From contig OY720350.1 of assembly GCA_963082975.1 (NCBI GenBank), positions 7,335,488 to 7,399,487 on the forward strand: 64,000 nucleotides of DNA, written 5' to 3'. How positions within the stretch are numbered: the stretch's first letter is position 1; each line of letters begins with the position of its first letter. The position numbers and the translations under genes were made by a program. The stretch is from Labia minor. Its lineage: Eukaryota > Arthropoda > Insecta > Dermaptera > Spongiphoridae. This document shows, piece by piece, positions 11,798 to 23,730 of the stretch. Under the pieces are notes generated by a model. That model worked only from the letters and a program-made list of their open reading frames with translations, did not search any database and was not told where the DNA came from.

Positions 11798-13593
11798 GTA
11801 ACAAATTTAAATATGTAATTTATTGAATAAATTAATTATTATCTAAAAAAATAAATAAATAAATAAAAAATGATAATGTAGGTAGTAGGTATATTTAAAT
11901 TTGAAATCAATAGAGAGAGAGGTTTTTTTTATTAATATTAAAATAATAAATTAAAAAAATTCAATTATAATTTTAAATATATGTATTATTTATAAATCAA
12001 ATTGTCAAATAAATAGTGACAAATTACAAATTTTTATACGATTCAAGACAAAAGCTATATTATTGGCCTTATTATCTTAGATATGTACATATTTATAGAT
12101 TTATAGTATGTAGAAGGAGGAATGTTTTCTCTTCTTAAAATTAGTAAAATGCAATTTATAGAAATAATCTAATTAAATTATTGATGTATTATTTATTTTA
12201 TTTATTTGATTGAATATCAAGCACAATCTATTTATTTATTTATTTATTTATTTAGTAAGATTTTTACCATCCCCTTTATGAGGTTTAGGCTCCATTTAAC
12301 TATTATAATTAGCAGTAAACTTAATTATAATAAGATACAAATAGAATATTAAGATATCTCAATTAAATATATCATAATAATATAAAATATAAATATAAAA
12401 TTTTTTTATAAAATAACGTTTTTCCAATGGACTAAAAAGAATAAAATAATTTTTCTATAAGCCTGACAAAGTTTATGGATGAATTGCTTCATATACAACG
12501 AAAAACGTTGGACGCATTTAGTTTTATTTATTTATATGAACAATCAAGTCAAATTTTTGTAATAATAAAAATTTTATTAAACACATAAACTGACAAATTT
12601 TTTTATCATGCAATAAAATTGATAGTTTAAGATCTAAGAAATTAATCTTTTATTATTTTTCACTGTATTATATCAAAGTATGTATCAAAATTTAAAAGAA
12701 TTTTTATTAGATTTACATATTATCAATCAAATCCAAAATGGTTGATTATATTTAAAGAAATAGTGTTACTTGTTAATTAAGTGTTTTAGTGTGGAATGTA
12801 TCTTAGTATATATATATGCATTATAAGTCTTTAAAGGAAGTTAATTACATATAGAACTGAAGTTAATAAAAAACGTTATAATTATAAAAAGGATACATTT
12901 CTATTGTTCATTTTTCCTTTTCCCTTTCAACTCGCACCATTTAATCTTTATATCGTGGTTAAATTGGTTTATTCATCGATAATTGTCCTTTTCCCATATC
13001 GTCCTTTGGTCTTGTCTCCATTTTGTCCATTCGTCGTTAATGTGTATATATTTAGTTTTGTGCATGTCAGTAAATGATCCAAAGAGAGTATTGTATTATA
13101 GTCGGTCTCCCAGTTCAAGCACAATCTATTATACATATACATATATTATTATGTATCTACATATTCTACATAGTTTTTTTTTTATTTTATTTTTAAACTA
13201 ATATAATTATATTTAATAAAAATATTCATTAGGAATTTTAATACAAATTTGACACAATTGACATTATGTTTAAAATATAAATGAATAAATATTCTAAATT
13301 GAAAATTTTTTCTAACAGAAATTGGAAAAATTAATATTTCTTTAAAATTATGTTTAATGCATACTCATTAAATAAAATTACATAATAAATAAGATTTAAA
13401 AAATATTTACATCTAAATAAATAGAATAAATATTTGTCTTTTTCTTTTTAAAAAATTTAAAAAACAAACCTAAGCGAGCATCGTCTTTAAAATGGCTGAA
13501 TTAGAGAAAATCAAGAAAGAAAATAAAAAAAAAAGAATATAGAAATGGTATTTAAAATTTATATCATATATCTAAACGATTATACCTATATAA
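11798..13593. other. gene 1 intron, AT-rich part
   Basis: A (TTTA)n tract near 12228-12255 and a less AT-rich patch at 12905-13125 without a shared ORF. Nothing else. Confidence 0.5.
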
Positions 13594-13690
13594 CAGGTGT
13601 GGCCAAACTTTTAGCTTTTAGGGGCTACTTTTTGAATAAAATATAGTCTGCGGTCGACTATGGATATGGGCAAATAATTTAAAAATTTTA
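13594..13690 (-). mobile_element. solo end of the same hAT family
   Basis: About 95 bases match the 18064 end of the hAT element almost base for base (GGTGTGGCCAAACTTTTAGC and the GCGGTCGACTATGGATATG that follows). Only one end is present. Confidence 0.75.
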
Positions 13691-14064
13691 GAAGATAATT
13701 AAAGAAGTCATTATATCGATTTAGATATTTGAAAGATATGTTAGTTTTAATTATTATAATAATATTAATAAAAAAAATTGTAAATGGAAGGGCTGTTATT
13801 TTTCATTTAAATTTATAACTTCAATTAAAATAAATACTTCATTTTGGAATGGATATGAGAGGAGGGGGAGGTAGAGCCGAAATTTGGGTAGAGTAGAGTA
13901 GTCTAGGACTAAACGGTGTTTTGAGAAAGGAAAGCCCTTAGATAAAAAGTATATAAATTATCGGGATAAGAAAAATATAAATATATGGTATATAAAAGAT
14001 GTAATAACATATATAGGATGATTATGATCTAAAATTATTTTTTAATAAATTTTTTAATAAATTT

Positions 14065-14290
14065 AAAAATAATATCCCGGGTAGCGAGTAGATTCTTTTC
14101 TATAAACTCAGTAGAAAAGAATTCTATTTCAGGGATTGGCGTCCCTGCCCTCACGTGAGCTCATGATTTCTTCTAAATCCCTCTTCTACCTGGAGAAATC
14201 ATGTCCTTTACCCGCATTGACTCCTTTCCATCCATTCCCTTACTCTTACTCTCCCCCCCCCCACCCCTGATCATTCAAAAATCAAATTTA
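14065..14290. repeat. duplicated non-coding block, copy 1
   Basis: Shares with 17145-17370 the words GTAGATTCTTTTCTATAA, CTGCCCTCACGTGAGCTCATG and AAATCATGTCCTTTACC in the same order. It is richer in G+C than its flanks and has no shared ORF. Confidence 0.7.
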
Positions 14291-14360
14291 TTTGGATGAA
14301 GGAGAATACCTAGTATAGCTTCATTAAAAAGAAAAAAAAATTAAAATCTTGTCTCTTATA

Positions 14361-14428
14361 GGAGACTCTTTAGAGTCTCCTATATATATTTGAATAAACC
14401 CCCCTTCGGGGGGTTTATTCAAATATAT
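14361..14428. other. two adjacent perfect hairpins
   Basis: GGAGACTCT/AGAGTCTCC form a 9-bp stem at 14361-14380. From 14384 to 14428, ATATTTGAATAAACCCCCC pairs with its complement around a three-base loop, a 21-bp perfect stem. No ORF or known RNA gene accompanies them. Confidence 0.7.
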
Positions 14429-14809
14429 CCAGATCACGTCAATTCTCCAACTAGCAAAACCCGGTATATTCACGAGTGAGACATGTCTTATGTGCCTCTG
14501 AGAGGACCCACCTCTCCTACGCTTCATATTAGTAAAAACTTGGAACTCATATTTATAGAACGATTTGGAAAATTAGCAGAAACACTTCTATTCAATTGGA
14601 TTCAGTTTATACAAATTAATAACAAAATTTCATAAAAAATGAATAAAAGTAAAAAGATACAACAGAATTTTCGCCAGATTTTCAATAAAATGGATTTTTA
14701 GTGAAATATAAATGAAAATTATAATTAATTTTATTTGGTATCATGTTTACATTTGAAATAAACATTTTCTGATAACAATATATAAAACGCATATCAAAAT
14801 ACTCGTTAT

Positions 14810-14895
14810 TCAATGTAGATTCATTTTCACTAGCATTATATAATTTTACGATGCTTCCTTAATTAAATATTAATTATTGAATTTTGACAGATGCA
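14810..14895. repeat. direct repeat, copy 1
   Basis: GTAGATTCATTTTCACTA, ATAATTTTACGATGCTTCCT and TATTGAATTTTGACAG recur at 15618-15695. Each copy ends in TTTTGACAG followed by a GC-richer stretch. Confidence 0.8.
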
Positions 14896-15617
14896 ATGTG
14901 ATTTCGGCTGCCATTTTGAATGACGTCAAATCTTTGGATTAATTATATTAAATGATTATTCTTTGCATATCTCTTCTTTCAATACAAGATTATTTTTGAT
15001 TCTTGTATTTCTTGTATTATAACTATTTCCATGATCATTTTTCTTTGTTTAACCAATATTTAATGAATAAAGTCTTTGCCATGTATTGCTTATGGGTTGA
15101 ATTTTCGTAGCCTTCAAGTGAATTTCTTTTCTATGTTTTTAATAGTTGATTAACAGTCGCACCGGATTGGACCTTGACTAGAAATTATTTTGTCTGAGTT
15201 CAAATCTTTCGATTTGTTTATTTTTTTATAATTTTATTCTTTAGATTTTTAATTTTAATAATATAATTATAAATGTTAATATAATATTATTTAAATTAAT
15301 TATTATGAATGTTAATTAATTAATTCCTTAGATAATAAAAATACAAAAGAAAATTAAAATATATATATATATATATATACATTAATATTGATTTATTTAT
15401 TTTATCTTATTTTTTCAAATCATCCCTTTTTAGATTTCAAATCGATTCTATCACTAATTTTGAAAATATTACCTTTCTTATTATAATATCTAGTCAATCA
15501 TTTATTAAAAAAATGGAAATTTTTAATTAATTTTAATATCGGTTTATTTTTACAGTTCAACAAAAATCTTGCCTCATAACAACAGATAAAACCTATACGA
15601 ATAGATTCATCATGAAA

Positions 15618-15694
15618 CGTAGATTCATTTTCACTACTATTTTATAATTTTACGGTGCTTCGTTGATTAAATATTAATTATTGAATTTTGACAG
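15618..15694. repeat. direct repeat, copy 2
   Basis: Matches 14810-14895 over about 78 bases with a few changes. It is followed by the C/T-rich stretch 15700-15870. Confidence 0.8.
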
Positions 15695-15699
15695 ATTGA

Positions 15700-15870
15700 A
15701 AAGATTTGCCGCCATGTTTGTCCCCTCCGCCACCTCTTTTCAACTCCCACCCTCCCTCCCTCCTGGCCTTTCTGTCGGTGTGCTTCGAGCGCTTTCAGTT
15801 CCCATTCCCTTTCCAGTCGAAGACGTTGACCGGCGTCACCACCTCAATCAAGAATTAATTGTAAATTTAT
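15700..15870. other. GC-rich island in gene 1 intron; possible exon or promoter
   Basis: On the + strand a frame opens at GCCGCCATGTTTG (ATG 15714) and runs to 15899, rich in Pro, Ser and Val. It does not fit the phase of the gene 1 exons. On the - strand ACAAACATGGCGGCAAAT is a good start context preceded by a purine-rich leader, but its frame stops after 12 codons. Either could be a first exon or leader. I cannot decide. Confidence 0.3.
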
Positions 15871-16386
15871 TTATTCCTATTAATTTAAATGAAGATTAAT
15901 AAATTTTAGAAAAGATTCAAATAAAAATTTAATTTTATAAAATATAGATTTTTAACTTTTTACTGATATATTAATTATATATATTTAATAAATTTCGTCC
16001 CCACCTCCAATGCTTAGCTTCTCAGCGACCTTGAAGGGGACAGCATAGCAATCTCTTGCTTACCCCCAATGGATGAGATTCAACCGCCCTTGACTTTATT
16101 TTCAAAATGAATTATATTATTTCCCCTTCGTTAAATGAAATTATATACAAATTAATTATACTACGTATTATACGACAAATAAATTAATACGAATTATATT
16201 AATAAATCGATTTAACCAACTTTTCCATCCCAATCATTCCTTCTTTTTTGTATTTTAACATTGAAACATTTATTTCTGCTATTCTATTCTATTTTCAAAT
16301 TTTATATTCCAAAATAAATAACTTAAAATAACATGAAAATTACTTGAAAAGGAAGGAAATAATTTTATTGTTTTTATATAATATTA

Positions 16387-17090
16387 GGCCCGATTCACAC
16401 ACAAGTGGCGTATGGCACTGGCGTGGTTCTGGCGTGGAACAGGTTTGTTAATGAAATTGCATTAGCTTATGACTCAATACCCACAGATATGGCGTGTTGG
16501 AGGCGTGGAAAATGGCACGAAGACCACTCCACTCCGACGCCACCGGTGGCTCGTAGGACTGGCACGCCACTTCTAGACCATTTCATTATTCATTTGGAGT
16601 GGTCTTCGTGCCATTTTCCACGCCTCCAACACGCCATATCTGTGGGTATTGAGTCATAAGCTAAGGCCCGATTCACACACAAGTGGCGTATGGCACTGGC
16701 GTGGTTCTGGCGTGGAACAGGTTTGTAATGTAATTGCATTAGCTTATGACTCAATACCCACAGATATGGCGTGTTGGAGGCATGGAAAATGGCACGAAGA
16801 CCACTCCGCTCCGACTCCACCGGTGGCTCGTAGGGACTGGCACGCCACTTCTAGACCATTTGGAGTGGTCTTCGTGCCATTTTCCACGCCTCCAACACGC
16901 CATACGCCATATCTGTGGGTATTGAGTCATAAGCTAATGCAATTACATTAACAAACCTGTTCCACGCCAGAACCACGCCAGTGCGATACGCCACTTGTGT
17001 GTGAATCGGGCCTAATGCAATTACATTAACAAACCTGTTCCACGCCAGAACCACGCCAGTGCCATACGCCACTTGTGTGTGAATCGGGCC
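16387..17090. mobile_element. Harbinger-like MITE, outer copy, interrupted by itself
   Basis: The outer element starts GGCCCGATTCACACAC at 16387 and ends with the inverted copy at 17090, flanked by TTA on both sides (16384-16386, 17091-17093). Its arms are long and nearly complementary, giving a foldback structure. Removing the inner copy and its duplicated TAA leaves about 353 bases. TIR-type ends with a 3-bp TWA duplication suggest PIF/Harbinger; no transposase is present. Confidence 0.85.
16665..17012. mobile_element. Harbinger-like MITE, inner copy
   Basis: This 348-base element has the same GGCCCGATTCACAC ends as the outer copy and sits inside it. It is bounded by TAA at 16662-16664 and 17013-17015. 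The outer arm reads through as GTCATAAGCTAATGCAATTAC when the inner copy and one TAA are ignored, which proves the order of insertion. Confidence 0.88.
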
Positions 17091-17144
17091 TTATGAAGCA
17101 ATAAGAAAAAAGTTTCATGAAATGTAAAATTAATTTTTAATAAA

Positions 17145-17370
17145 TTTAAAAATAATATCCTGGGTAACGTGTAGATTCTTTTCTATAATCCCAGTAGAAA
17201 TGGAAAGTATGCATGTTTTCAATTCATGGATTGGCGTTCCTGCCCTCACGTGAGCTCATGATTTTTTCTGCCTTCCCTCTCCCATGGACAAATCATGTCC
17301 TTTACCTTTTAACTTTTTTCTATCAGTTTCCTTACTAGTCCCCCTCTGATCTTTAGTAAAATTCAACCTT
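17145..17370. repeat. duplicated non-coding block, copy 2
   Basis: Partner of 14065-14290. It contains an extra AAGTATGCATGTTTTCAATTC, which itself recurs at about 17907. Confidence 0.7.
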
Positions 17371-18063
17371 ATTTAGAGGAAGAAGAATATCACTTATCAA
17401 TTCTTTAAATAAGAAAATAAACTTAGTTAGGGGATTAATTATATATACAGGTATATTATATCGTATATAAATTTCTCACTTTCAATTATGAAATATTTAA
17501 TTTGCAATGTTACTTTCACGTGCATTATTCGACCTGATATAACTATTAGATATCTTCACCATTTCTTCTTCTTTTTTAATATAAGAAAATTTCTAACTCC
17601 TATATAATATTAATATATTAAAATGGATGAGTCGAATGTGAGTTAAGTTAACATATTATTACAATTATGTAAAAAACCATATTTACTTTTGTCAAAAAAA
17701 AGATTTCCATATATTTTAAAGAGCATCCAATCTAATTAAATTACAGCGGACCCAAAACAATAGCTTGAGTATAATAACTAAGGCACCTCGGTATCTACCA
17801 GTTCGACTATTACATAGAGATCTCAAATTGCGCACAATAGAGGAAGTGATTAAATACATTTCTAATTAATTTGAGGATGATGCTTCTAGTTTAAACATGA
17901 AATTGAAAGTATGCATGTTTTCAATTCATTGTCAAAAACTGTTATTACGGAGTGAAAATTTAGACTCTGTAAATGAAATTCTGGTTGAACACTTTGAGAA
18001 ACGCTAAAATTATATATTCATTTGTATAAAATTATTTCAGAATATAAATGACTGTATATAATT

Positions 18064-19846
18064 CAGGTGTGGCCAAACTTTTAGCTTTTAGGGGCTACTT
18101 TTTGAATAAAATATAGTAGTCTGCGGTCGACTATGGATATGAGCAAATAATTTTAAAATTTTTGCAAGCATATTTAATTTTTCCTTAAATGACTTCAAAA
18201 TGCTAATCATATCTATTATTGTTGTACCTTTACCTTGTAGCTCCTGATTTAATTGGTTTAATTTTTCAGTAACATCGCAGAAAAAAGCAAGATCGAGAAG
18301 CCATTCTTGATCATTTAATTGCGGCGGATATGAATCACCTTTAGATTGTAAATATGAGGTTATTTGTGGCAGAAGTTCTCTAAATCTTGCTAAAAATGTA
18401 GCACGACTTAACCATCTTACATCAGTATGAAGTAACAGTTCATTGTGTTCATCACCGTATTCGTTCAGCAAACTTTTAGATCTTATGGAATTTACAATTT
18501 TAAATGCAACATGATTGAATTTTAACACTTTTGAACATAATATTTAAGTATGTATGATACAATGATAGTCAATAAAATTTGGAATGTCATCATCACCTTT
18601 ACACAAAGCAACGAAGTCACTTTTGTTGCCAATCATTGCTGGAGCCCCGTCAGTGGTTATTGATACCAACTTGCAGATTGATAAATTTGTTCGTGCAATA
18701 TAATTTTTAAATAAATCAAAGATATCTTGACCTCTTGTGCGTGCGATCATGCATTGGAATAATAGTTAATAATTCTTCTGTAACCAACATATCATCGAAA
18801 ACCATTCGAATAAAAACACATAATCGTGCAGTACCGATTTAGTTCATAGATTCGTCAAAGTGCAATGATAATAAAACGCATTTATTAATATTTTCATGTA
18901 AAATGTCTTCAAGATTTCGGCTCATTCCTTCTGTTCTACGCATAACTGTATTTCGCGATAACGACATATTTTTGATTGATGTCATTATTTCAGATTTATT
19001 TTTAAAATTCTGAAACAATTCTTCTCCAGCTTTAATGAATGCCTCTTTCCATATTTCCCCATCTTGAAACGGTTTGTTTCTGTTTAATCAAAGTTTCAGC
19101 AACTTTGAATGAAGCAATCGTAGCTGCCTTCAAATTTGTATTGTATTTTGAAAAACTATTTTGTTGTGCAGTTATTTGTGCCTTCAGTTGTTACCCTTTT
19201 GCTTTTCTTACGCAGTGCCACGTGGATAATCTTCGTAATTTTTATAATTTGTTAGATAATGTCTTTTAACGTTTTCTTTCTTAGACAAAGCTACTGTTGC
19301 ATTGCAAATAAAACAAATACATTTACATATCTTTCATCATAGTAAAGAAATAATCTTCCCATTCATTGTGATAAGGATATGTTTTTTTCTGGCTTGTACT
19401 TGGATTATTCATTCTAAAATAATAGGGTTAAATATTATTTTAGAATTTACCTACTAAAGATTTTATTACGGAATATTTAAAACAATAACTAACATACTTA
19501 CTTCTGTTCTCTATCACTGACTGTCACTTTATATACAATCTCTCTAACACACACTGATACTGATATGCGCCCTGACTATGTTCGCTACAGAGAAAAAGCA
19601 ATTTGAGACACACGGCCACACAGCTACCAATTAGCGCCGACAGAGCGCGTTCAGTATTACTACATTGTTTATCCTATCAGGATAAATATAAACAGTATGT
19701 GTATGTTTCACAAATAATTTATTATTGTACGATTAAATTATAGAATAAAGAATTTCAAAGATTTATTTAAGTTATAACAAATTGTCCAACTTTGGCTTCG
19801 CGGGCTACTTTTAAAGCCTTTGCGGTCGACGTGTTGGCCACCCCTG
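18064..19846 (-). mobile_element. hAT transposon carrying the decayed transposase
   Basis: The ends are CAGGTGTGGCCAAACTTT at 18064 and its inverted counterpart GTTGGCCACCCCTG ending at 19846. A second shared subterminal word, GCGGTCGAC, occurs near both ends. This fits hAT terminal repeats starting CAGGG. No clean 8-bp target duplication is visible, so the flanks have decayed. Position within the large second intron of gene 1 (11798-21986). Confidence 0.8.
18160..19412 (-). pseudogene. decayed hAT transposase (ZBED5/GTF2IRD2-like)
   Basis: Read on the - strand from a possible Met at 19412, broken frames show in order: a remnant of an N-terminal zinc-finger region with paired Cys, ATIASFKVAETLI, the catalytic-core signature TTDGAPAMIG near 18640, a Cys/His segment (HCIIHT) near 18550, and a helical part with DVRWLSRATFLARF near 18400 and FFCDVTEKLNQLN near 18280. 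This order is that of the hAT transposases domesticated as ZBED5-type proteins. Several stops and at least one frameshift break it. The hAT C-terminal dimerisation region is missing, because the reading runs into the terminal repeat near 18120. It is not functional. Confidence 0.85.
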
Positions 19847-20008
19847 CTAAATAAGTTACATATATTATATTATATTAAATATTTTCATATCGTTTTTGAA
19901 AAGTAAATATAAGAATTATAAAATAATAACGACGTTATTTATTTAAAGGAAATTAAATATTTAAATTTAAGTTATTTAATTTAGTTCTAACAATTATATA
20001 TTTAATAC

Positions 20009-20234
20009 CAGGGGCGTAGCGTGATCTATTATGTTGGAGAAGGGGGGCACGGAGGATTTTGATAAAATTAATTATTTATTTATTCATAACGTTTAGACTA
20101 TACTTATACGTAATTTAAAGATGTTTTTTTTCTTTTGGGTTCTCAGATACAAAACTAATCAGTTTTAAATTTATTTTTTGCACAATGTTCGAGGGGGGGG
20201 GGAGCACGTGTTCCCCCCCGGCCCGACGCCACTG
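20009..20234. mobile_element. hAT MITE with CAGGGGCGTAGCG ends
   Basis: The ends are CAGGGGCGTAGCGTGA and the inverted GGCGCCACTG-like end. Flanks are identical 8-mers TTTAATAC (20001-20008, 20235-20242). The interior has runs of G near both ends. Confidence 0.9.
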
Positions 20235-20889
20235 TTTAATACTATAATAATTATTAAATGTTTGAAAGAAAATGAATTATTGATCTATTTCTTGATTTAT
20301 TTATTTTTTTAATTCGCTTATTTAATTAGCATTTACTTAATAACGTCTTTATGTTTTATTCTTGTCTCAAATCTATAGATATGTACTCAGAATTATTCAA
20401 AGACTAGATAATTTTTTTATTTTTCATTTAGTGCAACTCCAATTTTAATGTTTTTGTAAATTGAAAAAAAAATCATTTCTTCTTCATATTTTAAATAGTA
20501 AAACATAAAAATATTTTAATATAATGAGTATTTTATTTTGTTTCATTTAATGGGATGATTAATCGAATATTTAATCGATTCATTTATACATTTCATTTCA
20601 ACATAATTCAATAATTTATAAATATTAGATGATGGTATAAATTATGGAAAAGTTTAATAGTTTATTCTACAGTATAGTTATATTATGGAAACAGATAAAA
20701 AAATGAGATAACTTAACCCATTTTAGATATCGAGTGTTGTTTATTTTATCTTCTAAAGCCTTAGCTGATGTATGTCGTAGGCCCCTATAATTTTAATAAA
20801 TTCGTTCAAATGATAATTATTAAAGTTAGATCATATAATAATCAGAATAATAATCATTCAATTGTTATACGGTTCTACTTTCAAGTAGA

Positions 20890-21728
20890 ATAAGCTGGAG
20901 TGTCTCCACTCGACTATCTCGCAATTTGAATTGGAATAATTAACATATATTATATTTAAATTAACTTTAATTAATTAAATTATAAATTAAAATTAATAAA
21001 TAATATTTATTGTACTAGCACATATTTGAATCTTTGTTGATGTCACCAAGTCACGTGTTGGCGCGTGATTTGCAGTGTTAAAAAATTAATTCCGATACTT
21101 TCAGCGATTCAATAAAGCTAAAATTCTATATATAGCAGTTTTATACAATTTTTAATCATGTGAAAAACTATCAACATAGGAAAAAAATCAAAACGTTGTA
21201 GGTAATGACTAATGTGACCATTTATTTTTTTCCTAAAAACGGGACATTTTGTAATTTTCGGTAATAGTTTGGGGAGGCTATGAAGAAAACGTATATTTTT
21301 CATTATTTCTGTTTATTATAATGAAAATATCTGAAAAATATAGTAAATTATATAACAATAACTTGGTATAATAATATAATAATAAATTTAAAATAAGGGA
21401 CAAGCTACCTGAAAACGAGACTATCCCGTTCAAAACGGGATGTATGGTCACGTTAGTAATTACCCTCTTCTGGTTGAGCTACATTTCTCAAAAGTTGATA
21501 GAAAACTACGAATTTTGAATAATACCCATGTACCAAATTTCATGATTCTAGCTCAAACCGTTTTTTCGTAAACTTGTCTACATACATACACACATACACA
21601 TACACACAGAGAGACATTTTTCTCAACCTTAGTGAAAATGATTCAGGAACCTTCAAAACGTATAAAACCATCAAAATCTCGACATCGAAAATTTTCGTGA
21701 TCGCAATACTATCTTTGGCGAGATAGTA
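20890..21728 (-). mobile_element. family A element interrupted by a GTGACCAT MITE
   Basis: Complete from AAGCTGGAGTGTCTCCACTC to TTGGCGAGATAGT, with the MITE at 21210-21455 inside. About 70 bases (TTTATTTTTACGGTCACTTT region) are deleted before the MITE. Confidence 0.83.
21210..21455. mobile_element. hAT-like MITE with GTGACCAT ends, nested in a family A element
   Basis: The ends are TAATGTGACCAT and ATGGTCACGTTA, with ACGGGA words just inside both ends. Flanks are GTAATGAC (21202-21209) and GTAATTAC (21456-21463). The family A site GTAATGACCCTC is split here. A tip of the same family (ATATGGTCACCCTA) is at about 29203-29216. Confidence 0.85.
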
Positions 21729-21986
21729 ACAATGTTGAAAGTTAGAGTTAAACTTTCTCAATACATTTCCTTATATTTTTAAAATTTCTTTCAATTATTA
21801 TAAATTGAATTCATAAAGAAAACAAAAAATGGTTTGGTCTTCATATTTTTTTCAAATAATTAAAAAAATAAAAATAAATTATAATGATTGATGTTGTTGT
21901 TTTTAATAGTATGTATTTAAAAGATCTGTTGTTTTTTTTATAATTGTGTAAGATGCTAATGTTGGTATTGTCATTGTATTTTACAG

Positions 21987-22163
21987 AGAATAAACCCGGG
22001 CCTTCGAATTTCGGCAACGTCATCAGCCAGATTTTGCTCTGTAAGCAAATCCGCCCCGATTTCCATCAGGAGGAGTTATGTAGTATTGCCAAAGATTCCG
22101 AGGATGTCACGAAAATTGTCCTCGAAATGCAGGAGTATATGCCTCGACAAGAACTAGCAACAG
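21987..22163 (+). CDS. internal coding exon of unidentified gene 1
   Basis: This 177-base exon follows a TTTTACAG acceptor and ends at a consensus CAG/GTAAGC donor. It supplies two bases to complete the Glu codon started at 11797, then 58 codons, then one base. The peptide starts ENKPGPSNFGNVISQIL and continues with a Cys-Lys-Gln-Ile-Arg-Pro segment and an acidic helix-like part ending near MPRQELAT. It is soluble and has no membrane segment or obvious catalytic motif. The codon usage and G+C level contrast sharply with the surrounding intron. It joins in phase to the terminal exon at 32201. No family was recognised. Confidence 0.75.
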
Positions 22164-22429
22164 GTAAGCAAATTTATCATTTTTTTTTTAAATAATATAC
22201 TCAATTTAACTAATCATTAGACTCAATCCTTATTTGAACTTATTGGAGATGATATGTGGTAGAGGAACCATTTTAATAGAATATAGAAAAGATTTATTCT
22301 TGTCATTATGTTAATAAAATCTAATTTAAAAAAAAAAAAATTCTGAAGAAGAATCAAATTTGATAATTTTTTAAATGAAATATTTATAAAATGAGAATCA
22401 TACCTTTATTCTTTGTTACTTTATATCTT

Positions 22430-22670
22430 ATCTATCTATCTATCTCTATGGCTCTTCGGAACTCGAAAGTTCTTGGCCGCAGCAACCACACTTCTCCAAG
22501 TGTCCCTATTCTGAGCCACAACCCTCCATCCAATCCCTACCCTCTCCCATCTCTCTCACGTCCCTTCCTACATTGTCCACCCACCGCGTCCTTGGTCTTC
22601 CAAGCTGCCGTTTCCCACTCAGTTTCCCCACCAATATATTATTCGCCATTCTTTTCTCTCCTATTACTAT
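22430..22670 (-). mobile_element. LINE 3' end fragment
   Basis: The (TATC)n tail, GGCTCTTCGGAACTCGAAAG and CTTGGTCTTCCAAGCTGCCG match the LINE family. It lies about 270 bases after the gene 1 exon at 21987-22163. Confidence 0.8.
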
Positions 22671-23129
22671 TTATTTAATTTTTATAAATTTGTTGATTTA
22701 TTTTTTCCTTTATATTTTTTTTATAGAAAATTAAATAAAGAATAATGAGAAAAGGATTGAATAAATGTAAAGAGTTCTTAATGAATATTAATTAATTTTT
22801 TGCAATTAATAAATAAATTAGGCTTTAATTAAATATTTTTAATCGATTGAGCTCTGACCAAATTACATACAGATCTTAATTTTTCTTCATTATACTATTT
22901 TGTAATTAGATCAAATTTTTTTTTTTTTATTTTATTATTCAACCGTTTTATGAAATTATAATTTACTTATTTTTAAATGAAACATTATTAGATTAATTAT
23001 TTATTTTGACTGGAACAATTCAATTACTATTAATTATTAAGAGGTAAGCATGAAGGGTAATATTAGTCAAGTAACCTGAGAATTAACCTGACTGAGGTAA
23101 AATGATATTGGTACTACCTACTCGTACAT

Positions 23130-23730
23130 ATCTCTCTCTCTCTCTCTCTTTAACTATCTCTGTAGCTCTACGGAATTCAAAAGTTCTTAATGTCCCTATT
23201 CAAAGCTACACCCATCCTACTCCTATTGTGTCTACCCACCATGTCCTTGATCTTTCATTCACTCTTTTCCTATAGTCCGGAAGATGAATGTTGGTGCACG
23301 AGCCGACCCCCACCCTCGGCCAACCAGTTCCCGCGCTTGCGCATAACACATTTTTTATAGTTTGAGAGAGTAGAAGACAGTGGTGGAGGGGAAATCACTC
23401 TAGGATGGGGTACCCCCGCCTCTCCTGGCCGCCATCCCTCACGCACCAACTTTCGTCTCTTCGACTATAGTCGGTCTCGCCACAAATAGATCCTACCTAT
23501 CGCAATTATCTTGATTTTATGACCCTAACTAACTATGCCTTGATGTCATGCAATTCCTCATTATGCAGTCTCCGCCATTCTTTGTATAGAAGAATCTTAT
23601 TTTCCAATTCTCTAAATCTATTCTCGTCACCTAACGTCATAGACCCCGCCTCACACCTATAAAATACAACCGGAAACATAATTGTTTCATATATTTTAAT
23701 TTTTATTCCCTTTGATAATAATTTTAACGA
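23130..23730 (-). mobile_element. LINE relic interrupted by a foldback MITE
   Basis: GTAGCTCTACGGAATTCAAAAG and, beyond the MITE at 23272-23475, CCTGATGTCATGCAATTCCTC and CCGCCTCACACC match the other LINE 3' ends. It is more diverged than the copies at 46 and 62 kb. Confidence 0.75.
23272..23475. mobile_element. GC-rich foldback MITE inside a LINE relic
   Basis: TATAGTCCGGAAGATGAATG and GTTGGTGC at the left pair with GCACCAACTTTCGTCTCTTC and GACTATA at the right. The interior is unusually GC-rich for this window (CCCCCACCCTCGGCC, CCCCCGCCTCTCCTGG). It interrupts LINE sequence between 23270 and 23480. TA borders. Confidence 0.7.

Noticed and set aside
14324..14527. 67-codon frame on the - strand
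   Set aside because: It covers two hairpins and has no coding features or splice context.
16000..16100. GC-richer patch that might be an exon
   Set aside because: Neither strand gives an open frame with matching splice sites in phase with gene 1.
16405..17072. Overlapping frames of 73-100 codons on both strands
   Set aside because: They are translations of the GC-rich palindromic arms of a MITE and repeat each other.
22391..22678. 95-codon + frame rich in Ser and Pro
   Set aside because: It is the antisense of a LINE 3' end; the same antisense frame recurs at 46 and 62 kb.
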